The notes beneath the pieces are model-generated. The model had not been told where the DNA came from and searched no databases. It worked only from the letters and a program-made list of their open reading frames with translations. A stretch of DNA of 60,000 nucleotides from Takakia lepidozioides (lineage: Eukaryota > Streptophyta > Takakiopsida > Takakiales > Takakiaceae): positions 57,910,001 to 57,970,000 of the forward strand of contig CM060733.1 of assembly GCA_030704615.1 (NCBI GenBank). Direction: 5' to 3'. Positions 1-11,470 of the stretch are shown piece by piece. Numbering within the stretch: position 1 is the first letter of the stretch; the number at the start of each line of letters is the position of its first letter. The translations under genes were made by a program, and so were the position numbers.

Positions 1-1160
1 TGACATCATCCACTCCCCCATTTAATGGTTATGTTTATAGTTTGTAGTTTAAACTTTATACCAAAGATATTAAGTGGAGAAATTCCTCTTAGTTTTAGAT
101 GTCACCTGGGACCGCAGAGGAGAGTAACTTGTGTTGGTAATATTTATTTAAAAAAAATAAAAAAAATTAGAAAATAAAAGAGGAGAGTAAGTGTTGGGTC
201 AGATTGATTTGACTTTGAGGTTGATTGCTAGTTGGGTTGGTCAGCTTTCTTGTAAGTTAAGTATCCCTCCCTCGCTTCCTCCCTCCGGGTTCTTCCGGGA
301 GGTAATACTTAAGTAATACCCTTCATGCAACTTTTGCTTTGCTGTGTTTATCGTCAGAAAATAATGCATTGCTTCGGGAGCATAAATTTTTCCAGACACA
401 ATCTGATTTTCTGATATTTGTGTACATAAAATTTCACTACATGATGGTGAGTAGATTCAACTGGCCTTTACTGCCCCCCAAAGGATTCAGAAAAGGGGCA
501 TGGAAAAAGAACCAGTAAAGCTTCAGAGTCACAAGAGTAGCACATCCCAGTCAAAGGAAGGCAACACTAGAACAGCTGTAAAGAAAGAGAATAAGTGGAG
601 GGCATGATTGCAGAAGAGTGCAGGGAGCAGGCTGCCACTCTCCCTCACACATGGGGGGCATGCACTGTGACAGCTCCAGCGCTCTGAAGACGGAAGCTGT
701 CAAAATCTCTGGCAACCCACATGAGTCCTGGGCCAATATTTGTTCTATATATCTTTCTTTCTTTCTCCTTTTTCTTTTTTCTTTTTTGGAAAAAGGGATG
801 GAGGCCTTGAACTTTTTTTTTTCAATTTGATATGATTAATGAATGACAAAAGGAAAAAACAACTTTGCTCAAAAGCCATGAAGGCTTACAATTACAGATA
901 CTGCCCCATCTAGTAATTGTTTGTGAATACTCAAGTATTGCCAAGAGTGTCTTGGAGCCCTTTCTGTGAAGGTGGCGGAGGCAGGGGTAGCTGATCTCCA
1001 TACATATAACATACACATTGCAGTTTTGCATATACTAAACCATGATTTTCTCAATATTTTTCCTTTATTTTTATTTTTATCTAGTTTTACAGTGAAACCT
1101 GTGAGCTTTAAATTTTACTATTTTAAATTTTATCAATAATTTTTAAGAAAAAACTGGGAG
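1..1160. other. AT-rich intergenic DNA, nothing recognised
   Basis: No reading frame here resembles a known protein. The stretch is AT-rich with short A and T runs and a pyrimidine-rich tract near 745-790. Short frames on both strands have no domain and no good start context. I see no repeat boundary or RNA gene. Confidence 0.5.
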
Positions 1161-1199
1161 CCAATTCATGTCTTACAAGAGGGGGAGAAATAACACCCT

Positions 1200-1390
1200 T
1201 CCATTTATGACCCATGGAGGCAAACAGGAACCATGCCACACACTGCAAGGTAGCAGGATTCGAGCCCCAAACCACCGGGGTGGCACACATTGCTGGTGGT
1301 TCTTAATGAATAAGGCGGATGGTGCACTGAGTGCCACCCAGGTGATTCTGGGCTCAAATCTTGCTACCTTGTCGATGCGGTAAAAATTTC
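1200..1390 (-). repeat. tRNA-derived SINE-like foldback
   Basis: A block near 1243-1262 (GGTAGCAGGATTCGAGCCCC) is repeated in inverted, slightly diverged form near 1351-1372 (GGGCTCAAATCTTGCTACC). On the minus strand the first block holds a B-box-like GGGCTCGAATCC, with a weaker A-box-like stretch upstream, so a tRNA-derived SINE head is plausible. The two arms could also fold into a hairpin about 130 nt long. No poly(A) tail or target-site duplication is clear. An alternative is a chance palindrome in a MITE. Confidence 0.35.
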
Positions 1391-1399
1391 CCCCAGTTC

Positions 1400-2380
1400 C
1401 CTTTCCTAAGCATGGCAGGTTATTAGGATGCCAGCTAGTGCCGAGTTTTTCTTTCTCAGTGAGACAGAAGGCCGCGTCAACAAGTTCTGGCTAAACCCTA
1501 ATATATTTTAGCCAAAATGTCACATTTTTTGTAGCCAAATAAATATATTGTTAATAGTTAAATTATTGAAGGGGGACAAAAAGAGTTAAATCCCAAAGGG
1601 TGCCATACAGCCTCAACAGTCAACCATGACGAAGAAGAAAAACGAAGCTTGGGAACAATTGCATGGCGGCTCTTGTTGGTCAGGGCTACTCAGAAATTAG
1701 ATGGCTGGAAGAAAATATGGGTGCAAAGGAACAAGTGCGGGGTCGGGGGCGGTGGAAGCTGAGCTCCTGCTGCTGACCTAAAATTCTCTTATGACTTAGC
1801 CGCATTTCCCCAGTCAGCATATCTCTGCTACATCCCCAACTATATGCTAACTTTTAGGTCATCTCTAAATATTGCTACTTTTCCGTCTATCTTAGTATAT
1901 TCTTTTAGCGACTCGGCTATTCTGAAACACGCTACCCGCTCAAGTATCCAACTATGGTGGCGATGCTCAACACATCTTTGTCTCGACTTCACACCCCCCT
2001 CTGCTTGTTGGTCATACATGAACAGGATCGCTATGGCAGGAACTCCAGCATTCACTATCTCCATTGACTTGGATAATCACGTCAGAACGGTCAGCAGCAA
2101 CTCTATACGAAATTTGCATATCAACGCGCCGCTATCAGCTACGATACGAAACAATGCACAACATCCATATGGCAGGAACGCTAACACAACCAGAGTCTTC
2201 ATACACCCAGATGGCATAGGCGCAGCGCTTGCAATTCCAACAACACATCACAACAACCAAGAACAAGACTCACTTCACATCGGATCTGAAGACAATAATA
2301 CAAGTGAGGAATACCCAGCAGACTACTCAACTGAGGAAGAAAGAGTTTTTAACGCGTTCTGTGCACGACATGCGCCATCG
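1400..2380. other. Unassigned intergenic DNA with a 207-codon plus-strand frame
   Basis: A plus-strand frame from 1844 to 2467 gives 207 codons but shows no recognisable domain, and its last third runs into the GC-rich repeat beginning near 2384. It is probably a chance frame or a remnant of an unknown repeat. The rest of the stretch shows nothing I can name. Confidence 0.35.
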
Positions 2381-2383
2381 CGG

Positions 2384-2785
2384 CCCTCCAGCCGACGGCG
2401 TTGGTGGGGGCGTCGGCGCGGCGTCACATCCCCTTTTTTTCTAACTTGCCCGGGAGTCCCATTCTAAAACCCAAAACATGTGGTGTAAGCCGGGTGGTAC
2501 TCCAAGCGAGTATTGGGCATGGCAAAAAAAACAGTAGGAGCAAGAGTCGGGCTCCGGGGGGGGGTTTTTTTGTACGCTTGTGTTGTTTTTATCAAAAAAA
2601 AGGACGTGGCGCAGGCAGGTGGCGGTCTCCGACGCCAGGGCGTTGCGGCTTGCGACCCCCGGACCAAAAAAAAACACGTCGCAGGGGGTATGGGGTTTGC
2701 GACGCCCGACCGTCGCGGCTTGCGACCCCCGCCCAAAAAACACGTTGCCATTGGCGACGTCCTGCAGTCGCGAGGATAGCCTGGG
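2384..2785. mobile_element. GC-rich CACTA-type (sub)terminal repeat block 1
   Basis: The block contains repeated motifs of the form GGCTTGCGACCCCC and GCGACG(C/T)CC, separated by A-runs and C-runs, and finishes near 2761 with GTCCTGCAGTCG, a degenerate form of the TTTCCTGCAGTG end seen at 5521-5532. Repeats of GACGGC/GCCGTCG type just inside the ends are characteristic of plant CACTA (En/Spm) elements. It is flanked by a G-run (2783-2796). The opposite end of this element is not identified, so it may be a fragment. Confidence 0.45.
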
Positions 2786-2879
2786 GGGGGGGGGGTTGGG
2801 GTGTTTTTGGGGGTGAATTGGGGGTGGTTTTTTGTTTTTTGCCTGGTTTTGTATTTGGGGATGGGAGGCCTTACAGTTC

Positions 2880-3960
2880 CATTTCTCTGATTTAGCAGGT
2901 ACACAATTGAGCAAACATGAATCGAGGGTGAGGACGGTGCGACACATGAATAAGATGGAAGATGGAAAGATGGAAATATATTTACAGGAAATGAGCTGAA
3001 AAGCTCACAAGGGTTCAGTAGGCTGACCCTGGGACTTACACGGAGCATATTTTGCAATTTTGCCAATCGAGAGAACTGTAGGGTTTGTGGAGCGGTAGCT
3101 ATCATGACACGGGCCAGTAATGTGATGTGTTATTGGGAGGGGGCTAGATGTGGGGTAGTATTGGCAGTTACATTGGAGGCGAGGAATGGTAATGATGATA
3201 TGTGCTAGGCTGGCTGATAGTTGCGCCATGTGCTTCGAGAGAATTTCCCTTAATTGTCCAATCAAACAGATCACCAGTGGGTATTGTTGCCTTAGGTTCA
3301 TGGCATGGGTTGTGATGGATTTTATAGGTACTGTTGAATGTGGTATCAGAACATAGGTAATATTCCAATGCTATATCTGCATACAGTAGTTGCCAGGCAT
3401 ATGGGTATGTGTTTGTTTTTGTAGCATAGGTATATGAGGTGATTTTTGTGAGGGACTTGATGTGGATGCAGTTTGTATCAGTACTGGTTGTACCTGTTAT
3501 GGTGGAGCAGGGCAGTTGCGTGAGAGTTGATGTTGGATCAGCTGAGGTATTTTGTGGACATAGCTTTGTTGAGGAGCCTTGCCTTGTTGAGGAGCTTGCA
3601 ATGTCTAGACTGTGGGTTGTGTGGGGATTTAGCGCTGGCTCATGTGGGCTATTTTCTTGGTGTTCCATGGGAATTTCATGCTTCAGCCTAATTGCAACAG
3701 GTGGACCTACGTTGTTTCGCAGTTCTGGATAGCAGTGAGAATTTGCCACATTCCAGGAAGGTACCCACTGTGTGCTGGATGACGTTTGTAATTGGTGCTC
3801 AGTCTGCCTTAATTGTGCAATTTGCAGGGGCCATTTAATGAGGGCCAAGGTGTGTCTTGTTATAATTGGTATGTGGTTATATAACCGCCTGTGTATAGGT
3901 TGAGTGGTGTGTGTGGTGCTTAGAAGGGGGTTGCAGGCACTGAGATACAAATTTAGAAGT
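2880..3960 (-). mobile_element. LINE 5' region, minus-strand copy D
   Basis: Read on the minus strand, the segment gives a long frame (3950 to 3168, 260 codons) rich in Thr, His, Pro, Ser and Gln, with no recognised fold. It is homologous to the region at 8840-8950: both contain a CAGTCTGCCT...TTAATGAGGG...AAGG-type stretch (3784-3870 versus 8850-8945), also on the minus strand. The composition matches the 5' parts of the plus-strand LINEs at 27.6-29.3 kb and 42.3-43.5 kb. I read it as the 5' untranslated or ORF0-like part of the 2A-LINE family, not a host gene. The endonuclease and RT are absent from this copy. Confidence 0.45.
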
Positions 3961-4412
3961 GATTCTGTAACGACTTTTTGTGTGGAGGCTCCTGCATTCT
4001 TTAATATGAAGAGGTTTGTGTTGTCTAGAAGTATTTTTGCTTCTTAGAGGGGGGCTTTGTGAATGAGGCCTTATTATGCCAAGGCAGTTGGGCTGTGGGC
4101 CACGGTAAGTGGTTTTTTTCTGATAAATAATGAACCGTGTGCATAGATGTGGGGGTCATGATGATTATGAAGAGGTATTGCTTGCTTGCAAGATTGCAGA
4201 TTGCAAGGATGTAAGAAATTGGGCATCAATGTCTCTGTAAATATAGGGGGTTACATAGTGCTTGTAACTGATAGCGAAGAGTTGGTTCCTTATTTTGGTG
4301 CCTACCAGGAGTAAGATCGTTAACATGGATAATGCTGCATACTCTAAACCTCCATTTTACGGGTTGCCTCTGCTGGATGGTAGTCCAGGCGTAGATAGCT
4401 GGTGATTGGTAG

Positions 4413-4476
4413 CTATAGATCTGAAGTGGTAGCCTTGGTGGATGCTTTCATGAGATAGAGGAGAATTGTTAGAATT

Positions 4477-4518
<42 letters not shown>

Positions 4519-4757
4519 TAAGGGGGAGTAATATGTGCTATTGTGATGAGTGCTGATATCGATTGGGGTTAGTATGTCATCAATGGAAACATAGTGCAGA
4601 TTCAAGACAAAGGTAAACAAGAGGTATTGCACACTATAGATCTGGAGTGGCAGCCTTGGTGGGTGCTTTCATGAGATTGAGGGGATTTTTTTTGGTTCTG
4701 CAAGGGGGAGTAATATGTGCTATTGTAATGGGTGCTGATATCGATTGGGGTTAGTAC
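4413..4757. repeat. Direct duplication of about 150-165 bp with an expanded poly-T tract
   Basis: A stretch starting CTATAGATCTGAAGTGG at 4413 and ending GGGGTTAGTA near 4574 recurs at about 4633-4757 with small changes. The internal T run is 40 bases in the first copy (4478-4517) and 8 in the second. The two copies lie about 220 bp apart in the same orientation. The long T run could be an old minus-strand poly(A) tail or simple slippage. Confidence 0.65.
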
Positions 4758-5142
4758 AATAAGGCAACATAAGATACAATAACTTTGAAGCGAGTTGTTA
4801 GAGAGGGAGAAGAGCAACTTGGCAGAGTAAGTGGGCGAGTGTTGTGTAAGCATACAATAAACGGTAGGAATGTGAAAGAGGTTACTGATTGCGTAACTTA
4901 CCAGGGGTTGCTTGTCAGTGAGGCGTAATATTGGGTTTGGGGAGTATGACACATCTAGCCACAAGATCCTTCGGGCAGGGTCAGATCTCAATCTCCCCTT
5001 GTTGCTCTTTGGGCTCCAGCTGAGAGGGATATCCCTGGCGATATATCGTTGAGGGTAGGCGAGGCCTGTACTTTGCAATATCTGAACATGCATTGTAACC
5101 GGGTATTGTTGTGGGTTCTGTTGGGCGCAGGTACGGTTAGCT

Positions 5143-5310
5143 TGTGTGGAGAATGGTACTTCTCAATTATAGCCACCAGGGTCCCAGCAGTCCGGTGCTG
5201 GTAGAGTCTGTAAGAGCCAAAAGTTTGCAGTTTGTGTGGAGCTTGTGTCCCTTTTACTATAGCCACCTGGGTCCCAACAAACCCGTGCTGGTTGAGACGG
5301 CGAGACGTCG
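5143..5310. repeat. Two tandem units of about 90 bp
   Basis: The pattern GTGTGGAG...TATAGCCACC(A/T)GGGTCCCA...GTGCTGGT occurs at 5143-5232 and again from 5233, with the TATAGCCACC cores at about 5168 and 5258. It abuts the GC-rich CACTA-type end on its right. No coding role is apparent. Confidence 0.6.
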
Positions 5311-5329
5311 CTCGAAGAGGCCCCTGCCA

Positions 5330-5532
5330 TCGGCGCGGACGGCCTGAAAAAGAGACGTCCGGCAGTCGCGGGGGTTGGGGCGGGGGCTCGCGACCCCCAT
5401 ACGTTGCATTTTTGCGACGCCCATGCAACTGCCGGGCGTCGCAAAATTTGCGCTGCCGGGTGCCCGAAAAGGGCGTTTCCCGACGCTGCGGCGCGGCTCG
5501 GGCGTCGCAAAGGCCCCCCTTTTCCTGCAGTG
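5330..5532. mobile_element. CACTA-type terminal block 2 ending in TTTCCTGCAGTG
   Basis: The block carries many GGGCGTCGCAAA, GCGACGCCC and CGGCAG motifs in both orientations and stops abruptly at TTTCCTGCAGTG (5521-5532), the reverse complement of CACTGCAGGAAA. A CACT(A/G) terminus followed by dense GACG-type subterminal repeats is the signature of CACTA/En-Spm elements and their MITEs. The sequence changes character right after 5532. The partner terminus and the 3-bp target duplication were not identified. Confidence 0.55.
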
Positions 5533-5549
5533 TCTGGTATGGGGACATT

Positions 5550-6856
5550 AGCTTTGACACAACTTATATCAAGACAATGGACTCTGAATTGGAAGTAGTG
5601 CCTGCCTCTTGCAAGACGATGTAGAATTACTTTCTGACGTGGAGCATACCTTACCAGGCAAGTCATGGCGAGTGAGCCAGAGAGCAACAATAAGGCCAAA
5701 CATCGTGTTTAATGGCACCACAATGCCTGTCACTATCAGTGTCATCTTTACCTGCCATCCCTCCACCGCCCAGATATTGGTCCCCAATCTTCTGATACAA
5801 TTCCTAACTACCCACTAGGACTATATCATTTCCAAGACCAAGTGCTAGAAGACGAGGAGAGCATACTTCATCATATTGTCGACTCGGGGCAACCAACGAT
5901 AGTAAATCAAGCACAATGGATTGGAATCTCTGAGTTCTCAGCAGAAGACGGCGTCTGGCTAGATAGGTTTGAAGTACTGGCCGACTTGGTAACTGACAGA
6001 CTGTTCTACAAACTAACCTCCAAGGCCAGATCTCAGACACTTGAATGGGGACGGTACCCAACTACATCAGCCCTCAGCAGAGTCACAGCAATTGTTGACC
6101 AACATTTCAACTACAAATTATCCCCCACAGAAATCAAGAAAAAGTTGTTAAGAGGAGAGCCCCTGCTCTGGAGGGAGCTTGGACTATCCAAAGACATCTG
6201 CTTCGAAGACCATGATGGAGCCACTACGCACGCTGGCCAGCACCACAGAATTAACAAGCTATGGTTGGACAAATTCATCCATGGACAAGGAGCAACCCTG
6301 CTACGGTTCATGTGGTTTGGACATGGAGGATTGCTCGACATTGGATACCATCAAATGCTCTCCGGCATTCCTGCAGCACAAGCCCAAGCAACAGAAGGTA
6401 ACTTGGTCTTCTACCCAACGATTAAGTTTGAAGAAGAACGAGTATATAGGTACAGAGCCAACACTAGGCTTGATGGTCTTCCTACTGGCGCTGTCATGGT
6501 CCGTGAATGGGGATCAGACCCGACACATGTGGACTACTGGATTATGGGCACCACACACTGGCACATGGTCGTGGCAGCCACTTACACTACGGACTCACAC
6601 AATCTTCTACAAGCCACACATATGCAGGAATGGAAATCCCCAAATAACCAGACTGGGCAGCATATATGGTCATTATCTGTCGAGTTGCGAAGGCAAAGAC
6701 ATTGTTTCTAACCTGAAGTTACCACAAATTCCTGGAGCGTGTTTAGAGTTTGGTATCGTTCGGCCACCTCGAGCATTTTGGGCTCGTGTCGCACTCCATT
6801 TGACAGAGAGAACGCACAAGTCTCTTTCGATGGTGTGTAAAGAAATCCAAAATTAG
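5550..6856 (+). pseudogene. Orphan ORF of unknown family, broken by frameshifts
   Basis: The main open frame runs from about 5713 to 6711 (first ATG at 5842, 289 codons from there). Before it, 5565-5630 and 5609-5815 in two other frames look like its upstream continuation, with ordinary mixed residue composition. Near 6600 the neighbouring frame stays open to 6856. The protein has ordinary globular composition (Trp-, Asp- and Glu-rich segments such as WLDRFEVLADLV and VDYWIMGTTHWHMVV) and no repeat-like bias. I do not recognise a domain, signal peptide or membrane span. It starts right after the CACTA-type end and stops where the antisense LINE C begins. It could be a retroelement gag-like ORF or a captured gene fragment. 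Confidence 0.35.
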
Positions 6857-7730
6857 ATTGTGTGCGTAGGCTACCACATATAGGATTTCAGGTCGATCCC
6901 TGCGTTGTATGCCGCGTAGATATATTTGATGATCTGAGTAGTTGGCAGCCCTTCCATCGTTTGAGCCCTTGATGTGGAGGAAGCCAGTCTCTCGTGCTTT
7001 CAGTTTCGAAACTTTTTTTCAACTTTGCCCTGCACGGGATTGTCTTCCGCTAATGTGAGTATGAATGTTCGATTGTCCAAGAGCAAGTCAATGCCATCCT
7101 TTTCTGGATATTTGAGGCAGATCTTGATAAGACCTAACCACACCGTGGGGTATTTCTTATGTCCAAAAGCTGAGACAAGGTGCAACACCTCGTTACCAAG
7201 TGGTATTCCCATGTAGGATAGCCTTGCTTTTGTTTTTGCCGTGACTTCTATGCATTTCATGGGGCGCCCTTTCTCAAATCGGATTAGAATGTGATATCCA
7301 AATGAGAGCCTTCGCAGGGTTGCAGTCTGCGGTTTTGGGGAGCTGCGTGAGATGATAGAATTTGTCTTTCTCTTCTGTCCGACCTTTGTGAGGATACAGT
7401 ATCTGGCGAGTCCTGGTAAGGCCTTTGGACCACTGGAGTATTTCTACACTTCCGATTCGGAGATGCCAGCTGCAATAGTTCCATCGACAGATCTGCAGTC
7501 TTGTCCAATAGGGTCACCAGCTTCCCTTGCCAAGCTTTCCATAGTAGGATACCCCCAACCGAGGTGGACAGAGTACTGCATCTGTGTTTGTGGTGACTGC
7601 GAGTTGCTTCGACCTTTCTTGTTGGTGGTGGTGTGGTTTGATTAAGAGCTGTCATCGTCGTTTGTTGCTCGCTTGACGAGTATTGACTAAGCATTATTTG
7701 ATGTAAGCGTGTCTCCGAGATGGAGGTCAT
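6700..7730 (-). pseudogene. LINE ORF1 (RNA-binding ORF), minus-strand copy C
   Basis: The minus-strand frame 7260-7000 contains DGIDLLLDNRTF...VQGKVEKKF, which aligns with the conceptual frame at 44660-44730 (DGIALLKGNRAF...LQGKVEKAF). This identifies the same LINE family in opposite orientation. An upstream minus-strand frame (7730-7284, 148 codons) is Ser/Thr/Gln-rich and probably the N-terminal part of ORF1. Frames break between the two, and the C-terminal part seems to continue to about 6710. ORF1 proteins of APE-type LINEs bind the element RNA. No CCHC knuckle is visible in this part. The endonuclease and RT are missing, so the copy is truncated. Confidence 0.5.
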
Positions 7731-7779
7731 CGAGACTGTGTTTGAAGGTCACGAGCTCGTTGGGGACATTCTTTCATCT

Positions 7780-9580
7780 TGTAAGGGTGGAACATTGAGA
7801 GCAGCATCAACACCCCCGACCTGGTGCTTTGGTTTTTGTGTTCATGGTGAGCGATAAGGAGGGTGTGGTCGCAGAACTAGTGGTAAGGTGCAAGGGGGGG
7901 AGCGGGGGGATGAAGCATGAAGTGTTGCTTGGTGAGTGACTATGAGTGCATGTTAAGTGTTGAAGATAGAGCTTGCTCTCACCTTGCTGGAGGATAGAGT
8001 ATAGAGCTGTTTATGTCTGCTGTTGGGCGAAGTGCCTGACGGCGTTGTACTGGGCGCAGTTGGTTATCGAGAAGCACTCAAAGTGAGGATACTGTAGTAT
8101 TGATGGGTTGAATTATCAGCCAAATGGGGACATTTTGGATAGTTGCAGTGCATTGATTGTGGAGTGGACATTTGGAAGCCGAAAGCTACCCAAGTTAGTG
8201 TAATCTTAGCCAACCAGCAGTATGGTGGAGTGGGCGCTTGATTGTTGGGTCGAGAAAGGCTAAGGTGTGGGCGGGTTGAATGCTTAGATCGATATTTTAG
8301 GGTTAGGTCCAATATCTAATGATTCCAAGTCTGTCATTAGTGCTTTGTTTGTGTTCCTTTAACTGTATCGGCAAGCGCCATGCAACATTGCATCCATGTT
8401 GTGCGTGTTTATATGCCACATTAAGCAATATGATAGCGCTTTTGGCTGTCAACAGCACGGATTGCAGTTTCAGCTGGCAATATGGAACCGCTTGTGTTGG
8501 GATGCTTGTAGTTTTGTTTGCAGATTCTGGTATTGGAGGTAATAAGGGCTGTGGCCAGGATTGTACCGCATTGCGATAAGTTGTTTTCTATTTTCTGTTG
8601 ACTTATAAGTGAGGGGTATGCAATGTTGATTTAGAGAAAGGTTGTCACGGGGGGAGCAATCGAATTGTATTGGCAATATTTAGTATTAGCACGAGACCAT
8701 ATATTTGCAATTGTAGTGTGGGTTTTTTGAATGACATGTTGTGGTGAAAGTATGCATATGGGTGTATTTTGATTGTGATAAGGGGGGGGCTAAGGTTATC
8801 ATCTTGAGGCACATATTATGCAATTGGTTTTTGGAGTCATAGTGTACTTAGGAGTTTGTAATTGATTTTCAGTCTGCCTCAAGCGTAAAATTAGCAGGGG
8901 CTGCTTAATGAGGGTCGAGGTCTGTTCTTGGCATGGGGTTGTAGGTCATTTTGGGTTTCTTGAAGGGGTCATGTGACATGTTGTATATAGGTTGCATGAG
9001 GTGTATGGTTGTTAAGGTAATAATATTAGTTGTTTGTGTGTGTACAGATGCGGTGTTCAGGTTGGATTGCATTATCAGGGAGTCTGGTTGGGGGAGTAGA
9101 TCATAATACTTTGGTTTGCAAATATTGAGGGTTTGAGTGCAGTATTGTTGAGGTATATGATTAATGCTAGCCCTTACCTGATATGGATGTGTGTCTGGTT
9201 GGGTCTGTATAGGATGGGCGTGTGTGTGTTTAAGCAAAGCTGCATAGTTTTGTTGCATTATGGATTTATATATAGTGATGTGATGACTGTGAGGGTAGAT
9301 AAGTGGACCATGATGGGTATTACACACACGGTTTTGTGCAATTGGGCTTTGGTTACATGTCTTTAGTGTCCTCTGGTGCTGGCATTCAAGGGTTTGTTCG
9401 AGGTCGAGGTCATGTTGGTGTTCGAACCTTGGTCTATTATATGCAGTCATTGTTGTGTGTGTATAGTGGGAGCTTAGGGGAGTGGACTGGGTATTGATAT
9501 CGAAACTTAGCATGACTATGTGGATGTGATGATGTTTAAAGAGGTTGCTTGGTAACACTTGTGGTCTCCTGGTTTGAAAG
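7780..9580 (-). mobile_element. LINE 5' region, minus-strand copy C
   Basis: The minus strand has a 217-codon frame (9558-8905) biased to His, Thr, Gln, Asn and Pro, like the 5' parts of the LINEs at 27.6 and 42.3 kb. It shares a stretch with copy D (8850-8945 versus 3784-3870). It lies directly upstream, in minus-strand sense, of the ORF1 remnant at 7730-6700, as expected for a LINE 5' end. No independent function can be assigned. Confidence 0.45.
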
Positions 9581-9739
9581 TAGTTGTAAGTTGATCCTGT
9601 AATGAGGAGGTAGTAGTGTGTGCATGTTTTTGTATTTGTGAAGCTAAGTGGTTAGAGAAGGGGGGGGGGGATGCTTGGCGACAGTTGAGCTGGATTGTAG
9701 GTTTGGATGTTTTGGGGTGTGTGAGGTGTTGGCTCAAAT

Positions 9740-10290
9740 GCCCAGATTGTGGCTCTATCAGCCCAATAACTAGGCCTCAGGAGGGCCTGGGCTTTTGGCT
9801 CAGCCTTGAGACTTTCAAAGTTAGTAAACATAGGTACACGTACAATTCCCTTGATAGATTTGAAGAGAGCGTCTCTTTGGTGAGAGAACCCCGGACAGTG
9901 TATCAGAAAATGAGTATTGTCTTCAAATTGCCCACACAACGGGCAATTGTACTCTCCTCTTTTCCTCTCTGATTCTATTGCTGTTCAAAGGTAGGCTTCT
10001 TGCCCCGAGTTTTAATTTCAGACTAGTGCCGAGAGTGGGTAGACCCCACCCTTGAGGTCATCCAAGATGTCCTCCCCCATGTCACTGACTGGAAACAAGT
10101 TCAGGGAAGTTTTCTGCCTAACTTCATTTTCATTAGACAATGCAACAGACATGGCTTTGGACACTACCACCTCTAAGTCAATTTTATCAACCCATATTGC
10201 AGATCCGTACTTCAAGCAGGTCTATAATGCGACAAAACATGGTTTTCTAACCTCAGAGTTGACCCTCTGCAGAAAAATTTAAAAGAGAGA
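9740..10290 (-). mobile_element. LINE family E, 3' fragment (post-RT CCHC tail), copy 1
   Basis: The minus strand encodes pieces that match the plus-strand copy at 12.95-13.57 kb: SLNLFPVSDMGEDILDDLKG (10108-10052), then, in another frame, FLIHCPGF with the following LFKSIKGIV (9910-9845). This is the region behind the RT of many non-LTR elements that carries a C-x2-C...H...C motif. Frameshifts and stops break the frame. With copy 2 it forms an inverted pair about 2.6 kb apart. Confidence 0.6.
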
Positions 10291-10294
10291 GGGA

Positions 10295-11470
10295 GAGGGA
10301 AGATATTCATGTCATGTCAAGACATGGACAAGACCACTAGGTCATTGTCAATTAAAGACATAAAAACAGCCCCCTGACATGTGGCACCATCTAACATTCT
10401 CCAGTCTTGTCATAACCACACCAAGTGACGCCACCCATTCAGTCTGATAAAACAAGGTGGGAGGGCGGGGTATGTTCATAATCAGATTCCTGTCATGTAC
10501 CCGAGTAACCCACTTGCACAATATAAGTCAGGTTGCAGCCTCAGATTACATCATCCATAGTAATCCATAAGATATGCACCATGCAAGATATCATGGGCAT
10601 ATAAGAGTATCTTGCCACATTACAGATCCAAGATATGTATACACAAGTACCTTGAGATGATCCAAGACAAGCATTATGCAAAGTAGGTAAGAACAGTCTG
10701 CCCTACAACACATTCAATGAGTGTTCACACCGGCAGTAGGAAGGACCAGCCTGCAATTAATTACACTTCGGGCCTGCCGCATGGTAAGCCATATTGCAGC
10801 TTCACATTTGGCCAAATGTAAGCACCCCAAAGCATGCATCGTGCAAGGCCTTCTGGGTATGTAAGAACAGCTTGTCATTGTATATATTCAGGACCTGTGC
10901 ACATAGGACTCTTGCTGCCCCAGCCTGCAGTAAATCAGACTCCAAACATGCAACCAAGTGATCACTTTGGGCATGACAAGACTGACTGCGACTTCATTCT
11001 ACATCATGTATAGTTGCCCCAAGATATACATCATGTAAGGCGTTTTGGCATGGAAGAAAGGCATGCCCTGTCACAACATCCAGATCTCGACACACATACA
11101 CTTTGAGTGCCCAAGACCAAGCCCACTTGGCCAAGATAAATCATACAATGCAGGTGGCTGTTCATATGGCAAAATAAAGTAAATAATCACTGCCAGAGTC
11201 CTTTAGAGCTTACCGTCACTGTTTCACAGGAGGCTAATGCCATGTTTTGCAAATAGAACCTCACTATGCTCCATTCCACAACAAATCCAGGTCTGAAAAC
11301 GGCCTGTCATTGCCTTATCAGGCTGTTTTCTTTAACAAACTGAGGTCTCCTCATCCTTAGAGCCAAACAGCCACTTATGACTTTTCCCTTACACCATCAA
11401 TCCTCTTTTAAGGCCAAAAAACAGGGGAACCTAGTCTAAAAATCCACAGGCAAAGCTGTCAAAGATTCAA
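10295..11470. repeat. Non-coding DNA with degenerate repeats; inverted partner at 15.4 kb
   Basis: The first 130 bp (10271-10400, with CATGTCAAGACATGGACAAGAC) is the reverse complement of 15425-15560, and CCGCCCTCCCACC-type sequence at 10430-10465 also matches 15360-15390 inverted. Further in, similar stretches of the form GATATGCACCATGCAAG...GGGCATATAAGA recur near 10571, 10831 and 11023, spaced 190-260 bp. No coding frame is credible. It looks like the 5' neighbour of LINE family E in this orientation. Confidence 0.45.

Noticed and set aside
2401-3105. Several overlapping frames of 160-213 codons on both strands
   Set aside because: They cross the GC-rich CACTA-type block and G-runs; both strands are open because of base composition, not coding.
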